Assembly (NCBI GenBank): GCA_015661035.1
Contig: JACVJA010000060.1
Location: forward strand, 1-7,721
Length of the DNA stretch: 7,721 bases
Direction: 5' to 3'
DNA from: Candidatus Calidifonticultor daggyaiensis
GTDB lineage: Bacteria; Actinomycetota; Humimicrobiia; Humimicrobiales; Humimicrobiaceae
In this document: positions 1 through 7,016 of the stretch, one piece after another
How positions within the stretch are numbered: the first letter of the stretch is position 1
How the letters are laid out: each line of letters starts with the position of its first letter
Position numbers and translations under genes: made by a program
The notes under the pieces: model-generated
Told to the model about the DNA's origin: nothing
Databases searched by the model: none
Seen by the model: only the letters and a program-made list of their open reading frames with translations

Positions 1-2013
1 TATATTTTTTTTTGAATCAGTTAAGTTGGATGTAAAATGAGGTTCAATAATAATATTTTTTATTTTAATGCTGTTTACCTTTTGATAAGGAACATAAGTT
101 TGAGGAACACGCAAATAACATTCAAGCTCTTTTAAATCAAAATTGCTTTTATTCTCAATTTTACATTCAATCTCAATGTTAAAATTGTGTTCTTTTAATA
201 TTTCTATAGGAATTTCTTTTTCTATTATTTTAATTTCAACCGTCTTTTTATCAATCAGTTCTCCATCAGAAACTTCAAGCGATATAGTATAAAACCCTTC
301 TTGGGGAAAAACATACATCAATGCATCGCTTTTTTCAGAAATAAAAGAATCTTTTAAAATTTTTTCATCAACTTCTTGATTATTAATTATCCACCTATAT
401 TTTAAATTTTCGCCTTCCGGATCATAAGAATTTACTGCTGAAAAATATACTGGTATTCCCTTGGTAAAATAATAAACTAGCCCACCCTTTACGTCCGTAT
501 TTGAGCCACTGGAATTTAAATTAATAGCATTAGCATCATTAAAAGTTTCAGCTTTATCACCAAAAACTTCCAAAAAGGCAACAGGCTTTTGATTTTTCAC
601 AGGCTGATCCTTATTGCTTTGTACAAGCATATCTTCGCCAGGTGCTTTTTTTTGTAAGGAAACAATTATTAAACCTTCAAAACCATCTGCAATATAACCA
701 TAATCACCACTTATCGCTATATCATAAGAATTTCCTGCAGTACTTAAAAAAGCAGCAGCAGCAGGGTTTTTAGGGTCAGAAATATTTATAACACTTAAAC
801 CGCCTTCATTATTAGAAATAAATAAAAAATCATCTTTTTTATCAAGTTCCCAAGCTCCTCCAGGCAATAAACATTGGCTAATAGGCAATGGATTTTGCGG
901 CTCTTTAATATCAATTATTTGCAGCTTGCTATCTTTATAATCATCAATTTCACTGTCATATTTACTGCTTGAAAGATAAGCATAATCTTTATCAACAAGA
1001 ACTGACCATGAATTTGCAAAAGCTTCACATTCCCCGACAACTTTTGGCTTTTTTTTATTAGAAATATCAACAACAAAAAAACTACTTTTATCTAAATATT
1101 CTTTTTTTATAAAGTCATAATAAGTTGAGTTTATATAGGCATAATCCCCGTAAATATCAATACCATTTGGCTGCCCATTAATTTCGCAAAAACCTGCTAA
1201 TTTTGGATTTTTTTTATCACTAATATCAACTATCTCTAAACTGCTTTTAATATAACCAGCAAAATAATTTGTTGTATTTAAATAAACATAATTTCCTTCA
1301 ACAGCCATCCCCTGAACAGACTTTTCTTCATTTGTGCCTGAAACATAATCACTAATTAATTTAGGAGACTTCTTATTTGATATATCTATAATTTTAAAAC
1401 CACAAATGCTGTAAATCTTAACTGTTGATTCCGTATTTTGATTATCTGAATTAAATCCATTTTCTTGGTTTTTTTCTTGATCTGATGGCAATATCCAATC
1501 TGTATAAGAAACATAAACATAATTTTCTTGAAGCAAAACTATATTTGCAGAATTTATGTTACTTAGCTTCCCTATAATTTTTGGGTTTTGTTTATCATGA
1601 ACATCAATAATAAAAAGAGTTCCAAGGTCATTTGTAAGATAGGCATAGCCTCCAAAAGACTTTACATCTATTGCTTGGCCTGGAATTTTTAATTTTGAAA
1701 TAATTTTCAAATCAGGAATTAGAAGGGGGGTTGATTTTTCTGGAACAGTATCTTTAGTTTCAAAATCACTTTTTGAATTGCTGTCACTGTCTCTTTTAGT
1801 TTCTAAATTAGGCCAAAATGACCCTATACTAAAATCTAAGCAACAAGAAGCCAAAAAAGCAATTAAAATGCCCGAAGTAAAGCATATAAAACTAATTTTA
1901 ATTAATATTTCTTTAATTAACTTTTTCTTGTCTGTTGGATATTTTTTATTTATCTTAGCTTCAAGTAAGTTATTCCTAACAAATTGATTTTTTTTTATTA
2001 ATAAATTATTCAT
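1..2013 (-). CDS. Exported LVIVD-repeat (beta-propeller) / PKD-like protein with probable transglutaminase-associated C-terminal region; 3' end cut by window
   Basis: The frame is open from the ATG at 2013 to the window edge (671 codons, no stop), so the C-terminus is missing. After a basic tail comes a hydrophobic segment (about residues 39-55) ending in Leu-Ala-Ser-Cys, with a second Cys (C57, C58): a plausible lipobox, though 56 residues is long for a lipoprotein signal. An Asn/Ser/Lys-rich linker follows. Residues 112-453 hold about seven repeats of the LVIVD pattern, for example LEIVDISDKKNPK (259-271) and FFVVDISNKKKPK (312-324), each preceded by a YAY/YVY strand. Seven copies suggest a seven-bladed propeller. 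Residues 477-598 look PKD-like (DPEGENLKYRW at 531-541, YTISLEVSDG at 575-584). Residues 609-671, including CYLRVPQTYVPYQKV and TDSKKN, resemble the region preceding transglutaminase-like domains. LVIVD repeats are known from cell-surface proteins; the substrate is unknown. It is last of four co-directional genes. No clear Shine-Dalgarno is seen. Confidence 0.85.
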   Translation of the reverse strand, partial: MNNLLIKKNQFVRNNLLEAKINKKYPTDKKKLIKEILIKISFICFTSGILIAFLASCCLDFSIGSFWPNLETKRDSDSNSKSDFETKDTVPEKSTPLLIPDLKIISKLKIPGQAIDVKSFGGYAYLTNDLGTLFIIDVHDKQNPKIIGKLSNINSANIVLLQENYVYVSYTDWILPSDQEKNQENGFNSDNQNTESTVKIYSICGFKIIDISNKKSPKLISDYVSGTNEEKSVQGMAVEGNYVYLNTTNYFAGYIKSSLEIVDISDKKNPKLAGFCEINGQPNGIDIYGDYAYINSTYYDFIKKEYLDKSSFFVVDISNKKKPKVVGECEAFANSWSVLVDKDYAYLSSSKYDSEIDDYKDSKLQIIDIKEPQNPLPISQCLLPGGAWELDKKDDFLFISNNEGGLSVINISDPKNPAAAAFLSTAGNSYDIAISGDYGYIADGFEGLIIVSLQKKAPGEDMLVQSNKDQPVKNQKPVAFLEVFGDKAETFNDANAINLNSSGSNTDVKGGLVYYFTKGIPVYFSAVNSYDPEGENLKYRWIINNQEVDEKILKDSFISEKSDALMYVFPQEGFYTISLEVSDGELIDKKTVEIKIIEKEIPIEILKEHNFNIEIECKIENKSNFDLKELECYLRVPQTYVPYQKVNSIKIKNIIIEPHFTSNLTDSKKNI

Positions 2014-2043
2014 TAGCTTATTTTTCTATTTTTAATAAACTTT

Positions 2044-2475
2044 CTATAGTCTTACTCCACAGTATGGACAAAAATTAAAATCCTCGTTTATTTTTTTACC
2101 ACAATTAATACAAGTATCTTTTTTGGCCGTTTTAGGAAAAGAATCCTCTTTGTAATCTACAATTCTGTCTTTGCCAATTTCATTTTCACTAATATTAAAG
2201 GTTTTTATCAATAAATTTAAGATATAAGCTTTTTCCTTAGTAAAGTTTCCTTCTAGCTTAAAATTATCAAAAATTCTTATATACATATCAACAATATCTT
2301 CTTTTTCAAACTTATTTAATACCTCTATTTCATTAGGCATAAGCTCTTTATATATCAATATATTGTCTTCTATCTCTTCAAATTTCTTATCCAGAAGCTC
2401 ATCACACCTTGAACAATATATTGAATCAGTTTCTTCTTTTATTTCTTTTCCGCATTCTGCACAAACTTTAACCAT
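2044..2475 (-). CDS. Small protein with zinc ribbons at both ends
   Basis: A 143-residue soluble protein. The N-terminal motif is C5-x2-C8 ... C21-x2-C24 and the C-terminal one is C122-x2-C125 ... C136-x2-C139 (CINCGKKI, then FCPYCGVRL). Both are classic four-Cys zinc ribbons, the second of the double-zinc-ribbon/DUF7577 style common in bacteria and archaea. The middle (about 27-115) is charged and predicted helical by eye, with no recognisable domain. Such ribbons usually bind nucleic acid or a protein partner; which applies here is unknown. The gene sits 35 bases after the DUF2779 nuclease gene and 30 bases before the exported propeller protein gene, so co-transcription is likely. The ATG is fixed by a perfect AGGAGG four bases upstream, the best ribosome binding site in the window. 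I do not recognise a specific orthologous family. Confidence 0.85.
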   Translation of the reverse strand: MVKVCAECGKEIKEETDSIYCSRCDELLDKKFEEIEDNILIYKELMPNEIEVLNKFEKEDIVDMYIRIFDNFKLEGNFTKEKAYILNLLIKTFNISENEIGKDRIVDYKEDSFPKTAKKDTCINCGKKINEDFNFCPYCGVRL

Positions 2476-2479
2476 GTAT

Positions 2480-2485
2480 CCTCCT
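2480..2485 (-). promoter_or_regulatory. Strong Shine-Dalgarno of the zinc-ribbon gene
   Basis: The minus strand reads AGGAGG, then ATAC, then ATG. This is a full anti-16S match with a four-base spacer, and it fixes the start at 2475. The other starts in the window have only weak or no such sequence, so this gene may be translated much more strongly than its neighbours. Confidence 0.85.
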
Positions 2486-2510
2486 ATCTTTTATGATCAT
2501 TTATAAATAT

Positions 2511-4157
2511 TTAATAATTTAAGTAATTTAAACCAACAATTCTAACAAGCTCTTTATAAATATCTACCATTCCTTCAGTATCAAGCTTGCAGTAATTATG
2601 CAGGTTTTCTCTTAACTTTTCTATAGTTTTTTCTCCACTTTCGCTTTCCTGTTCTATTAAATAAAAATTTTTTATTTTTTTTATTTTTTCATCTAGTCCA
2701 CACTCTGCCAAAAAATTTTTCCATAAAAAAGATTTTTCTAAAAAACTTATGCTCGCAATATCACCATTTGCAATCTCTAAATTTTCATAACTTTTATATG
2801 TCATTGCTGGCAAAACTTTTTTTACAGAAGCACTGCCATTTTGCTTTTTATTATAATAATAAAAATTTCTAAATGGCTCATACAAGTCTACAATTTTTAA
2901 AATTATTGCCTCTATCCAATCTTTACTAGAAGGATCAAAAATAATAAGATCTTTTAAAACAGATTTTTCAAAAGACTCATTATAAACTATTACACTACCA
3001 GTAAACTCAGTTAAGGGCTCATTTTGGGTAGTAAACCCAAATCTTTCTTTAAGGTTAGATATTAGTTCTTTTCTCGGGTCATCCTTCCCTGAAGCAATAT
3101 AAGAGAAATGTAAAAGCTCTGAATCGGGTTCTGTTAAGATATGAATAGAAAACTGAAATGGAATATTCTGATATGGCCTTGTGCTTTGAATTATTGGAAT
3201 TGGAGAAGAAAAAGTTTCAAAATCCAAAAAATAAATAGGAAATTTTATTTTTTTCAGAAATTCACCTATAGATTTTTTATCAATATAGCTTTTTGAATTT
3301 TTTACACATTCAATTTGAATTTTTTGCTTATTATTAATTCCATTAAAACTAGAAGGAATATCTGTTATATATTTTATGTTTTTCTCTAAAAGTTTATTAA
3401 TAATCTTTTTATTTATTGAGTAAAGATAATATATGCTGTCTTTACTTACATTTTCCCAGCATTTTTGTTTTAATGGACAATTAAAAGGACTATCACAGAA
3501 TTTACCAACTCTATCCTCTGGGTCTTTTTGACTATCTGTGTAAATAAAGTCTTCATCACTTGCTATTTTTATCATTTGCTTTAAATCATTTTTTATATGC
3601 AGACAAATCTTTTCAGTCTCAGTTGTTATATCATTAATTATAAATAATTGATTAATATCTATTTTGTAATTTCTTTCATATTGATTATTTATATACATTA
3701 GGTAGCATTTATTTATTTTTAAACCAGCATTTTCATAACAATATTTTTGAAAAGCAACATCACAAAGATTTATATCTTTCACACTAGTAGAACATTTAAC
3801 CTCAATGATATCCCAAGCATCACTTCCAAAGGGCAGAAGTATATCTGCCCTTGAATAAACATCATAGAGCTCATTACTATATAAAATACCTGCTTCAAAA
3901 AGAGGCTTACGTTCATACAGTAATGTCTTTGTTTTTTCTAAATTTTTTAAATAATCATTCTCATAGCCTACTTCAATTCCATCAGGAAAGCATTTTTTTG
4001 CAAGCTCCCCAACAATATGGCCCAAAATAAAATTAAACTGAGCTCTTTGATCATGCTCAGGTATGCTTTTCCTCTCATTTATATAATACCAAAAATATTT
4101 AGGACATTGCTTATAAATAAGATAAGAAGATTTTGAAAATGTCTTTCTCTCAAACAT
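2511..4157 (-). CDS. DUF2779 protein: Fe-S PD-(D/E)XK nuclease fused to DEDD-type exonuclease fold
   Basis: This 548-residue cytoplasmic protein appears complete. The N-terminal half looks like a Cas4/AddB/RecB-type nuclease: G46-H47, D105 in SRADILLPF, E119-x-K121 in IIEVKCST, and Q137 in a QKYC motif-IV-like helix. Four cysteines fit a 4Fe-4S cluster in the Cas4/AddB layout: C18 (KQCPKYFW) and C221-x5-C227-x5-C233 followed by Trp. The C-terminal half, residues 306-540, is DUF2779: LDFETF supplies D312 and E314, VYNESFEKSVL gives the second exonuclease motif (E397), DLYEPFR and GSASVKKVLPAMT are family signatures, and YCKLDTEGM gives D526. This suggests a DnaQ/RNase H-like exonuclease site. 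The biochemical role of the family is, to my knowledge, not established; DNA processing is inferred. The ATG at 4157 has only a weak AGGT upstream. It follows the HD-domain gene by 86 bases and precedes the zinc-ribbon gene by 35. Confidence 0.9.
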   Translation of the reverse strand: MFERKTFSKSSYLIYKQCPKYFWYYINERKSIPEHDQRAQFNFILGHIVGELAKKCFPDGIEVGYENDYLKNLEKTKTLLYERKPLFEAGILYSNELYDVYSRADILLPFGSDAWDIIEVKCSTSVKDINLCDVAFQKYCYENAGLKINKCYLMYINNQYERNYKIDINQLFIINDITTETEKICLHIKNDLKQMIKIASDEDFIYTDSQKDPEDRVGKFCDSPFNCPLKQKCWENVSKDSIYYLYSINKKIINKLLEKNIKYITDIPSSFNGINNKQKIQIECVKNSKSYIDKKSIGEFLKKIKFPIYFLDFETFSSPIPIIQSTRPYQNIPFQFSIHILTEPDSELLHFSYIASGKDDPRKELISNLKERFGFTTQNEPLTEFTGSVIVYNESFEKSVLKDLIIFDPSSKDWIEAIILKIVDLYEPFRNFYYYNKKQNGSASVKKVLPAMTYKSYENLEIANGDIASISFLEKSFLWKNFLAECGLDEKIKKIKNFYLIEQESESGEKTIEKLRENLHNYCKLDTEGMVDIYKELVRIVGLNYLNY

Positions 4158-4243
4158 TTACCTAAAAAATTTTATGCAATTTAATTTTAATATAAATAAT
4201 CTAAATTATTTTTACTAGATATTGTTTTCTTATGGCTTTTAGC

Positions 4244-5551
4244 TTAACTTTTTTTCTCAAGTTCTAAATAAAGTTTGGCAAAATTTATACCTAATATTTC
4301 CTTATAATCTTTATGTAAATATTTTTTTCTTAGATTATCCATAGCTTCTTCTAAGCTTGTATTATTTATCCCATTTTTCCTGCAAAGATAAGCCTCAATA
4401 AAAGCAGCTAAATCATCAGCTGCTTTTACAAGTTTGCCATCTCTAAAATTATTATCTTCAAATTCATCCTCTGTATACATTTTAAAATTTAAAAGCCAGC
4501 TTTTAGGTAATAACTTATAGACTCTTTTATCCATTTCTTTTTTTTCATATTCCTTAATTAAATCATCAAGTCCTTCTACAGATTTTTTTATAGGATTTAT
4601 AATATCTCTAGTTAATACTTCAGGCAAATCATGGAATAATCCTGTAAAAAAATTATTTACAATTCTTTCTCTGCTAACCTTAGCAATATGTGAAAATAAG
4701 TAAGAAAATATTGCAACTATAAGCATATGGCCTAATACAGAGGTTTTAGGAACTCTATAAATATGACTCCATCTAACTTGAAATCTTAACTGTCCACAAA
4801 TATTAATAAATGAAATTAAGTTTTCTGAACTAAGAAGAGCCTCCATAGCTTTTAATTTTTTATATTTCTTTTGTTGGATCTCTATGCTTTTTTTTATTTC
4901 CTTGACCTGATAACCGTTTGGATTAAAGCGCGATATTAAATCAAATTCCCATTTAGTTATATAAAAATGAGCAGCTCCAATTATTTGTCTGTTTAAATCA
5001 ATGCTTTCATTACTAATATTTAAATCTTTATTATTAAAAATGTTAATGTCTTTAACTTCATTAAATTTTATATCTTTAGTAGCTTTAATATTTTCTACAT
5101 CTTTAATTTTATTTATAGGGCTTTTATAGTAGTTTTTACAAATTTCATAAGAACCTAAAATATAATTATAAAACCTATCACAAAAGTCTTGTCCTAAGTC
5201 CTTTATATATGGGAATATACTGCTATAAACCCATTCATTTAGTTTTTTATATTTCTCTTTATCTTTTTTTATTTCATAAAAAAGCGGTGGCTTTAAATCA
5301 GTTAAAACTATGCGTTGAAGAAATTCAAAAAACCCATATTCTATTATTTTAATCCAGTCAATTTGATTAACTTTGGTGCTTGCATTGGTGCTTTCATTGA
5401 TGCTTTCATAATATTTTCCTAGAACATAGGCAACAATCATTTTATGAGCTTGTTTATCAAGTTCAGCAATGTCAAAAGCACGTATTTGGTCATTCCACCT
5501 TTGCATGCTTGCCGCTTCATAAACCTTTAAAAGCAGATTAGTTGAAATCAT
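4244..5551 (-). CDS. Tandem HD-domain phosphohydrolase, YfbR / 5'-deoxynucleotidase-like (first HD unit degenerate)
   Basis: 435 residues from the ATG at 5551; an in-frame TTG at 5560 would add three residues, and ATG is preferred. Neither start has a clear Shine-Dalgarno. The C-terminal unit (about 250-400) carries a complete HD set: R260-W261, H275 in VLGHMLIVA, H307-D308 in GLFHDLPEV, E311, D316, P320 and D379 in KAADDLAAF. This matches the YfbR/HD_3 group (COG1896), which dephosphorylates nucleoside 5'-monophosphates. The N-terminal unit (about 1-205) repeats the pattern: R18-W19, H36 in AHKMIVA, then GFFEFLQRIVLTDLKPP, which aligns without gaps to the active motif but has Glu-Phe for His-Asp, and AAHFY where the last Asp should be. 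It probably keeps a structural or regulatory role. A Lys/Ile/Asn/Asp-rich stretch (about 147-187) lies between the two units' core motifs. It is the first gene of the minus-strand set. The substrate is not readable from sequence. Confidence 0.85.
   Translation of the reverse strand: MISTNLLLKVYEAASMQRWNDQIRAFDIAELDKQAHKMIVAYVLGKYYESINESTNASTKVNQIDWIKIIEYGFFEFLQRIVLTDLKPPLFYEIKKDKEKYKKLNEWVYSSIFPYIKDLGQDFCDRFYNYILGSYEICKNYYKSPINKIKDVENIKATKDIKFNEVKDINIFNNKDLNISNESIDLNRQIIGAAHFYITKWEFDLISRFNPNGYQVKEIKKSIEIQQKKYKKLKAMEALLSSENLISFINICGQLRFQVRWSHIYRVPKTSVLGHMLIVAIFSYLFSHIAKVSRERIVNNFFTGLFHDLPEVLTRDIINPIKKSVEGLDDLIKEYEKKEMDKRVYKLLPKSWLLNFKMYTEDEFEDNNFRDGKLVKAADDLAAFIEAYLCRKNGINNTSLEEAMDNLRKKYLHKDYKEILGINFAKLYLELEKKS
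5375..5410 (-). repeat. In-frame 12-bp x 3 coding minisatellite
   Basis: Three adjacent, slightly diverged 12-base units (5375-5386, 5387-5398, 5399-5410; plus-strand form ggtgctttcatt) encode the tetrapeptides YESI, NEST and NAST at residues 48-59 of the HD protein. They lie in the loop between the first two motifs of the degenerate HD unit. The unit is a multiple of three, so copy-number change would lengthen the loop without a frameshift. Confidence 0.75.
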
Positions 5552-5559
5552 ATTATACA

Positions 5560-5589
5560 AATAAAAATAATATTAATAAAAATAATATT
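5560..5589. repeat. Perfect 15-bp tandem duplication in the divergent intergenic region
   Basis: The unit aataaaaataatatt occurs at 5560-5574 and again, identically, at 5575-5589, just upstream of the HD-protein start. It may simply be slippage in A/T-rich DNA. Its position overlaps the likely promoter zone of the minus-strand genes. Confidence 0.75.
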
Positions 5590-5601
5590 AAAATATAGCA
5601 A
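5573..5601 (-). promoter_or_regulatory. Weak sigma70-type promoter candidate for the minus-strand genes
   Basis: The minus strand has TTGCTA (5601-5596), a 17-base spacer and TATTAA (5578-5573), matching four of six consensus bases in each box. Transcription would start near 5566, about 15 bases before the HD-protein ATG. In DNA this A/T-rich such matches arise easily by chance, and the -10 box lies across the junction of the 15-bp tandem duplication. Confidence 0.25.
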
Positions 5602-5618
5602 TAATCATGGCTTTTGTT

Positions 5619-5624
5619 TATAAT
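5619..5624 (+). promoter_or_regulatory. TATAAT -10 candidate upstream of the glycosyltransferase gene
   Basis: A perfect TATAAT lies 48 bases before the ATG at 5673, in the divergent intergenic region. No convincing -35 box sits 16-18 bases upstream (tagcaa is the nearest). It is offered because some promoter is expected here between divergent genes, not because the match is strong. Confidence 0.25.
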
Positions 5625-5672
5625 TAGCAATATTTTTAATAATAAAAATATAAATAAAGTATTTATTATTTT

Positions 5673-7004
5673 ATGAAAACAAAATCCATAAAATCCATAT
5701 TTTCTAAAATTGCAATAGCTTTAACTACAAAAGAAATATACGAAGACAAAAAATTAATTAGGCTTTTATATAAATACTTTTTAATAGGCTTGCTCATTAG
5801 AATCATTTTTATGCCATTTGTGTTTCAACGAGACCTTCTTTCCACTTACCAAAGAGCAGCTACAGCAATTTATAATAAAGACATTTTTTATGGTTTCTTT
5901 CAATTTTTAACAAATTTAATACATATAATTTATCTTTATATATTAAAAATTATTTCTCCAGTTGTAAATAATATATTTGGAGTTTTAATAGAACAAAATA
6001 CCTGGACATCCTGGATTGCTTTTAACAGCAATAATTACGTTTTTACTATTTTATCCTTATTTAAAATTCCATACCTTGTTTGCGATATAATTTGTATGTT
6101 TTTGATTTTAAGACTAGCATATGATAAAGAACCTGATAAAAAACTTTTAGTTTTTAAGTATTGGATTTTTAACCCATTACTAATATTCGTTTCTTATATA
6201 TTCTCAAGACACGATATTATTGCAATACTTGTAACTCTTATCGCATTATTACTTGCAAAAAAAGAAAGGAAGTACTGGGCAATAGTAATACTTGGAATTG
6301 CAGTTGTGCTCAGGTTTTTTCCAATTCTATTATTGCCTTTATTCATATTTTATTTAGTAAAAAGTAAAAAAGATTATTTAATATTAACTTTAATTGGTTT
6401 ATCTGGACTTTTGTCCTTAGAGTTCTTAACCTATTTCTTCCTTAAAAGGAGTTTGATATTTTCACTTTTAAATACCGAACACTTCGATTTTTTATTATTC
6501 CCTAAATTTGATTTACTGCCTGGTTCTCACAGTGGAATTTTTATTTTTTTAGCTGTTTATACATTTATAATTTTAAGTTTTCAAAATTTAAAGAATAAAA
6601 GCTTTGACTTGCTCTTAAGTTATGGGGCAATAATATACTTAGCCTATGTAGGCATATGTTATTTTCATCCTCAATATGCATTATGGACAATACCATTTCT
6701 GGCTATTTTTTTTATTAGAAAAAAAGCACTTTTTTATTTTAATTGGATACAATTCGTTTTAATTTTAATTCTTCTTATTTACTGGGGCGATTTAGTTACT
6801 AAATTTCTATTTGCCCCAATAGATCATAAGTATTTTATCTACTTAACTGGAATAATTCCTATTATTGAAAGATTTTACGATTCAGCAAAATTTGTAAATA
6901 TTTTTAGGAGTATCTATGCTGGGGTATCTTTTTGGATGATCTATTTAATATTTAAAGAAAATAGGTCATTAATAAATACCAATGACTTATTAGAATATAA
7001 GTAA
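5673..7004 (+). CDS. Polytopic membrane protein, GT-C-type glycosyltransferase (GT87/mannosyltransferase-like)
   Basis: A 443-residue, very hydrophobic protein with roughly ten to twelve membrane segments, the first at about 33-50. Features of the GT-C fold, whose members use polyprenyl-phosphate sugars on the outer side of the membrane, are an acidic residue in the first external loop (D54 in QRDLLSTYQRA), the run FNPLLIFVSYIFSRHDIIAI (166-185) with D181, the positively charged helix end VVLRFFPILLLPL (211-223), and HPQYALWTIPF (332-342), where His-Pro-Gln-Tyr is typical of the DUF2029/GT87 and related mannosyltransferase groups. The sugar and acceptor cannot be inferred. The ATG at 5673 is the first possible ATG after an in-frame stop (5655-5657); no clear Shine-Dalgarno precedes it. 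It is divergent from the HD-protein gene and 47 bases before an unrecognised membrane-anchored protein, which may be an envelope partner. Confidence 0.75.
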   Translation: MKTKSIKSIFSKIAIALTTKEIYEDKKLIRLLYKYFLIGLLIRIIFMPFVFQRDLLSTYQRAATAIYNKDIFYGFFQFLTNLIHIIYLYILKIISPVVNNIFGVLIEQNTWTSWIAFNSNNYVFTILSLFKIPYLVCDIICMFLILRLAYDKEPDKKLLVFKYWIFNPLLIFVSYIFSRHDIIAILVTLIALLLAKKERKYWAIVILGIAVVLRFFPILLLPLFIFYLVKSKKDYLILTLIGLSGLLSLEFLTYFFLKRSLIFSLLNTEHFDFLLFPKFDLLPGSHSGIFIFLAVYTFIILSFQNLKNKSFDLLLSYGAIIYLAYVGICYFHPQYALWTIPFLAIFFIRKKALFYFNWIQFVLILILLIYWGDLVTKFLFAPIDHKYFIYLTGIIPIIERFYDSAKFVNIFRSIYAGVSFWMIYLIFKENRSLINTNDLLEYK

Positions 7005-7016
7005 AAAATGTAAAAA

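Noticed and set aside
750..764. A gcagcagcagcag run resembling a triplet repeat.
   Set aside because: It encodes four alanines after a repeat-6 DPKNP turn in the propeller protein; it is short and explained by coding sequence.
1778..1987. A 69-codon plus-strand reading frame starting at 1778.
   Set aside because: It lies entirely antisense to the N-terminal coding part of the propeller protein, has no ribosome binding site, and its composition mirrors the A/T-rich signal region. It is a shadow frame.
4194..4211. A 7-bp inverted repeat with a 4-base loop (aaataat ctaa attattt) between the HD and DUF2779 genes.
   Set aside because: The stem is all A/T and there is no following U-run in register, so it is too weak for an intrinsic terminator and likely chance in this composition.
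2511..5551. Cas4-like nuclease next to an HD-domain protein as a possible CRISPR-Cas remnant.
   Set aside because: No repeat-spacer array is present, the HD protein is of the YfbR type without a helicase, and the nuclease is DUF2779 rather than a stand-alone Cas4.
5552..5557. TATAAT on the minus strand directly before the HD-protein ATG.
   Set aside because: As a -10 box it would start transcription inside the coding region, and there is no good -35 box at the right distance.
5650..5666. A 7-bp inverted repeat with a 3-base spacer just before the glycosyltransferase ATG, a possible operator.
   Set aside because: The arms are pure A/T, which is expected by chance in this spacer, and no regulator gene lies next to it.
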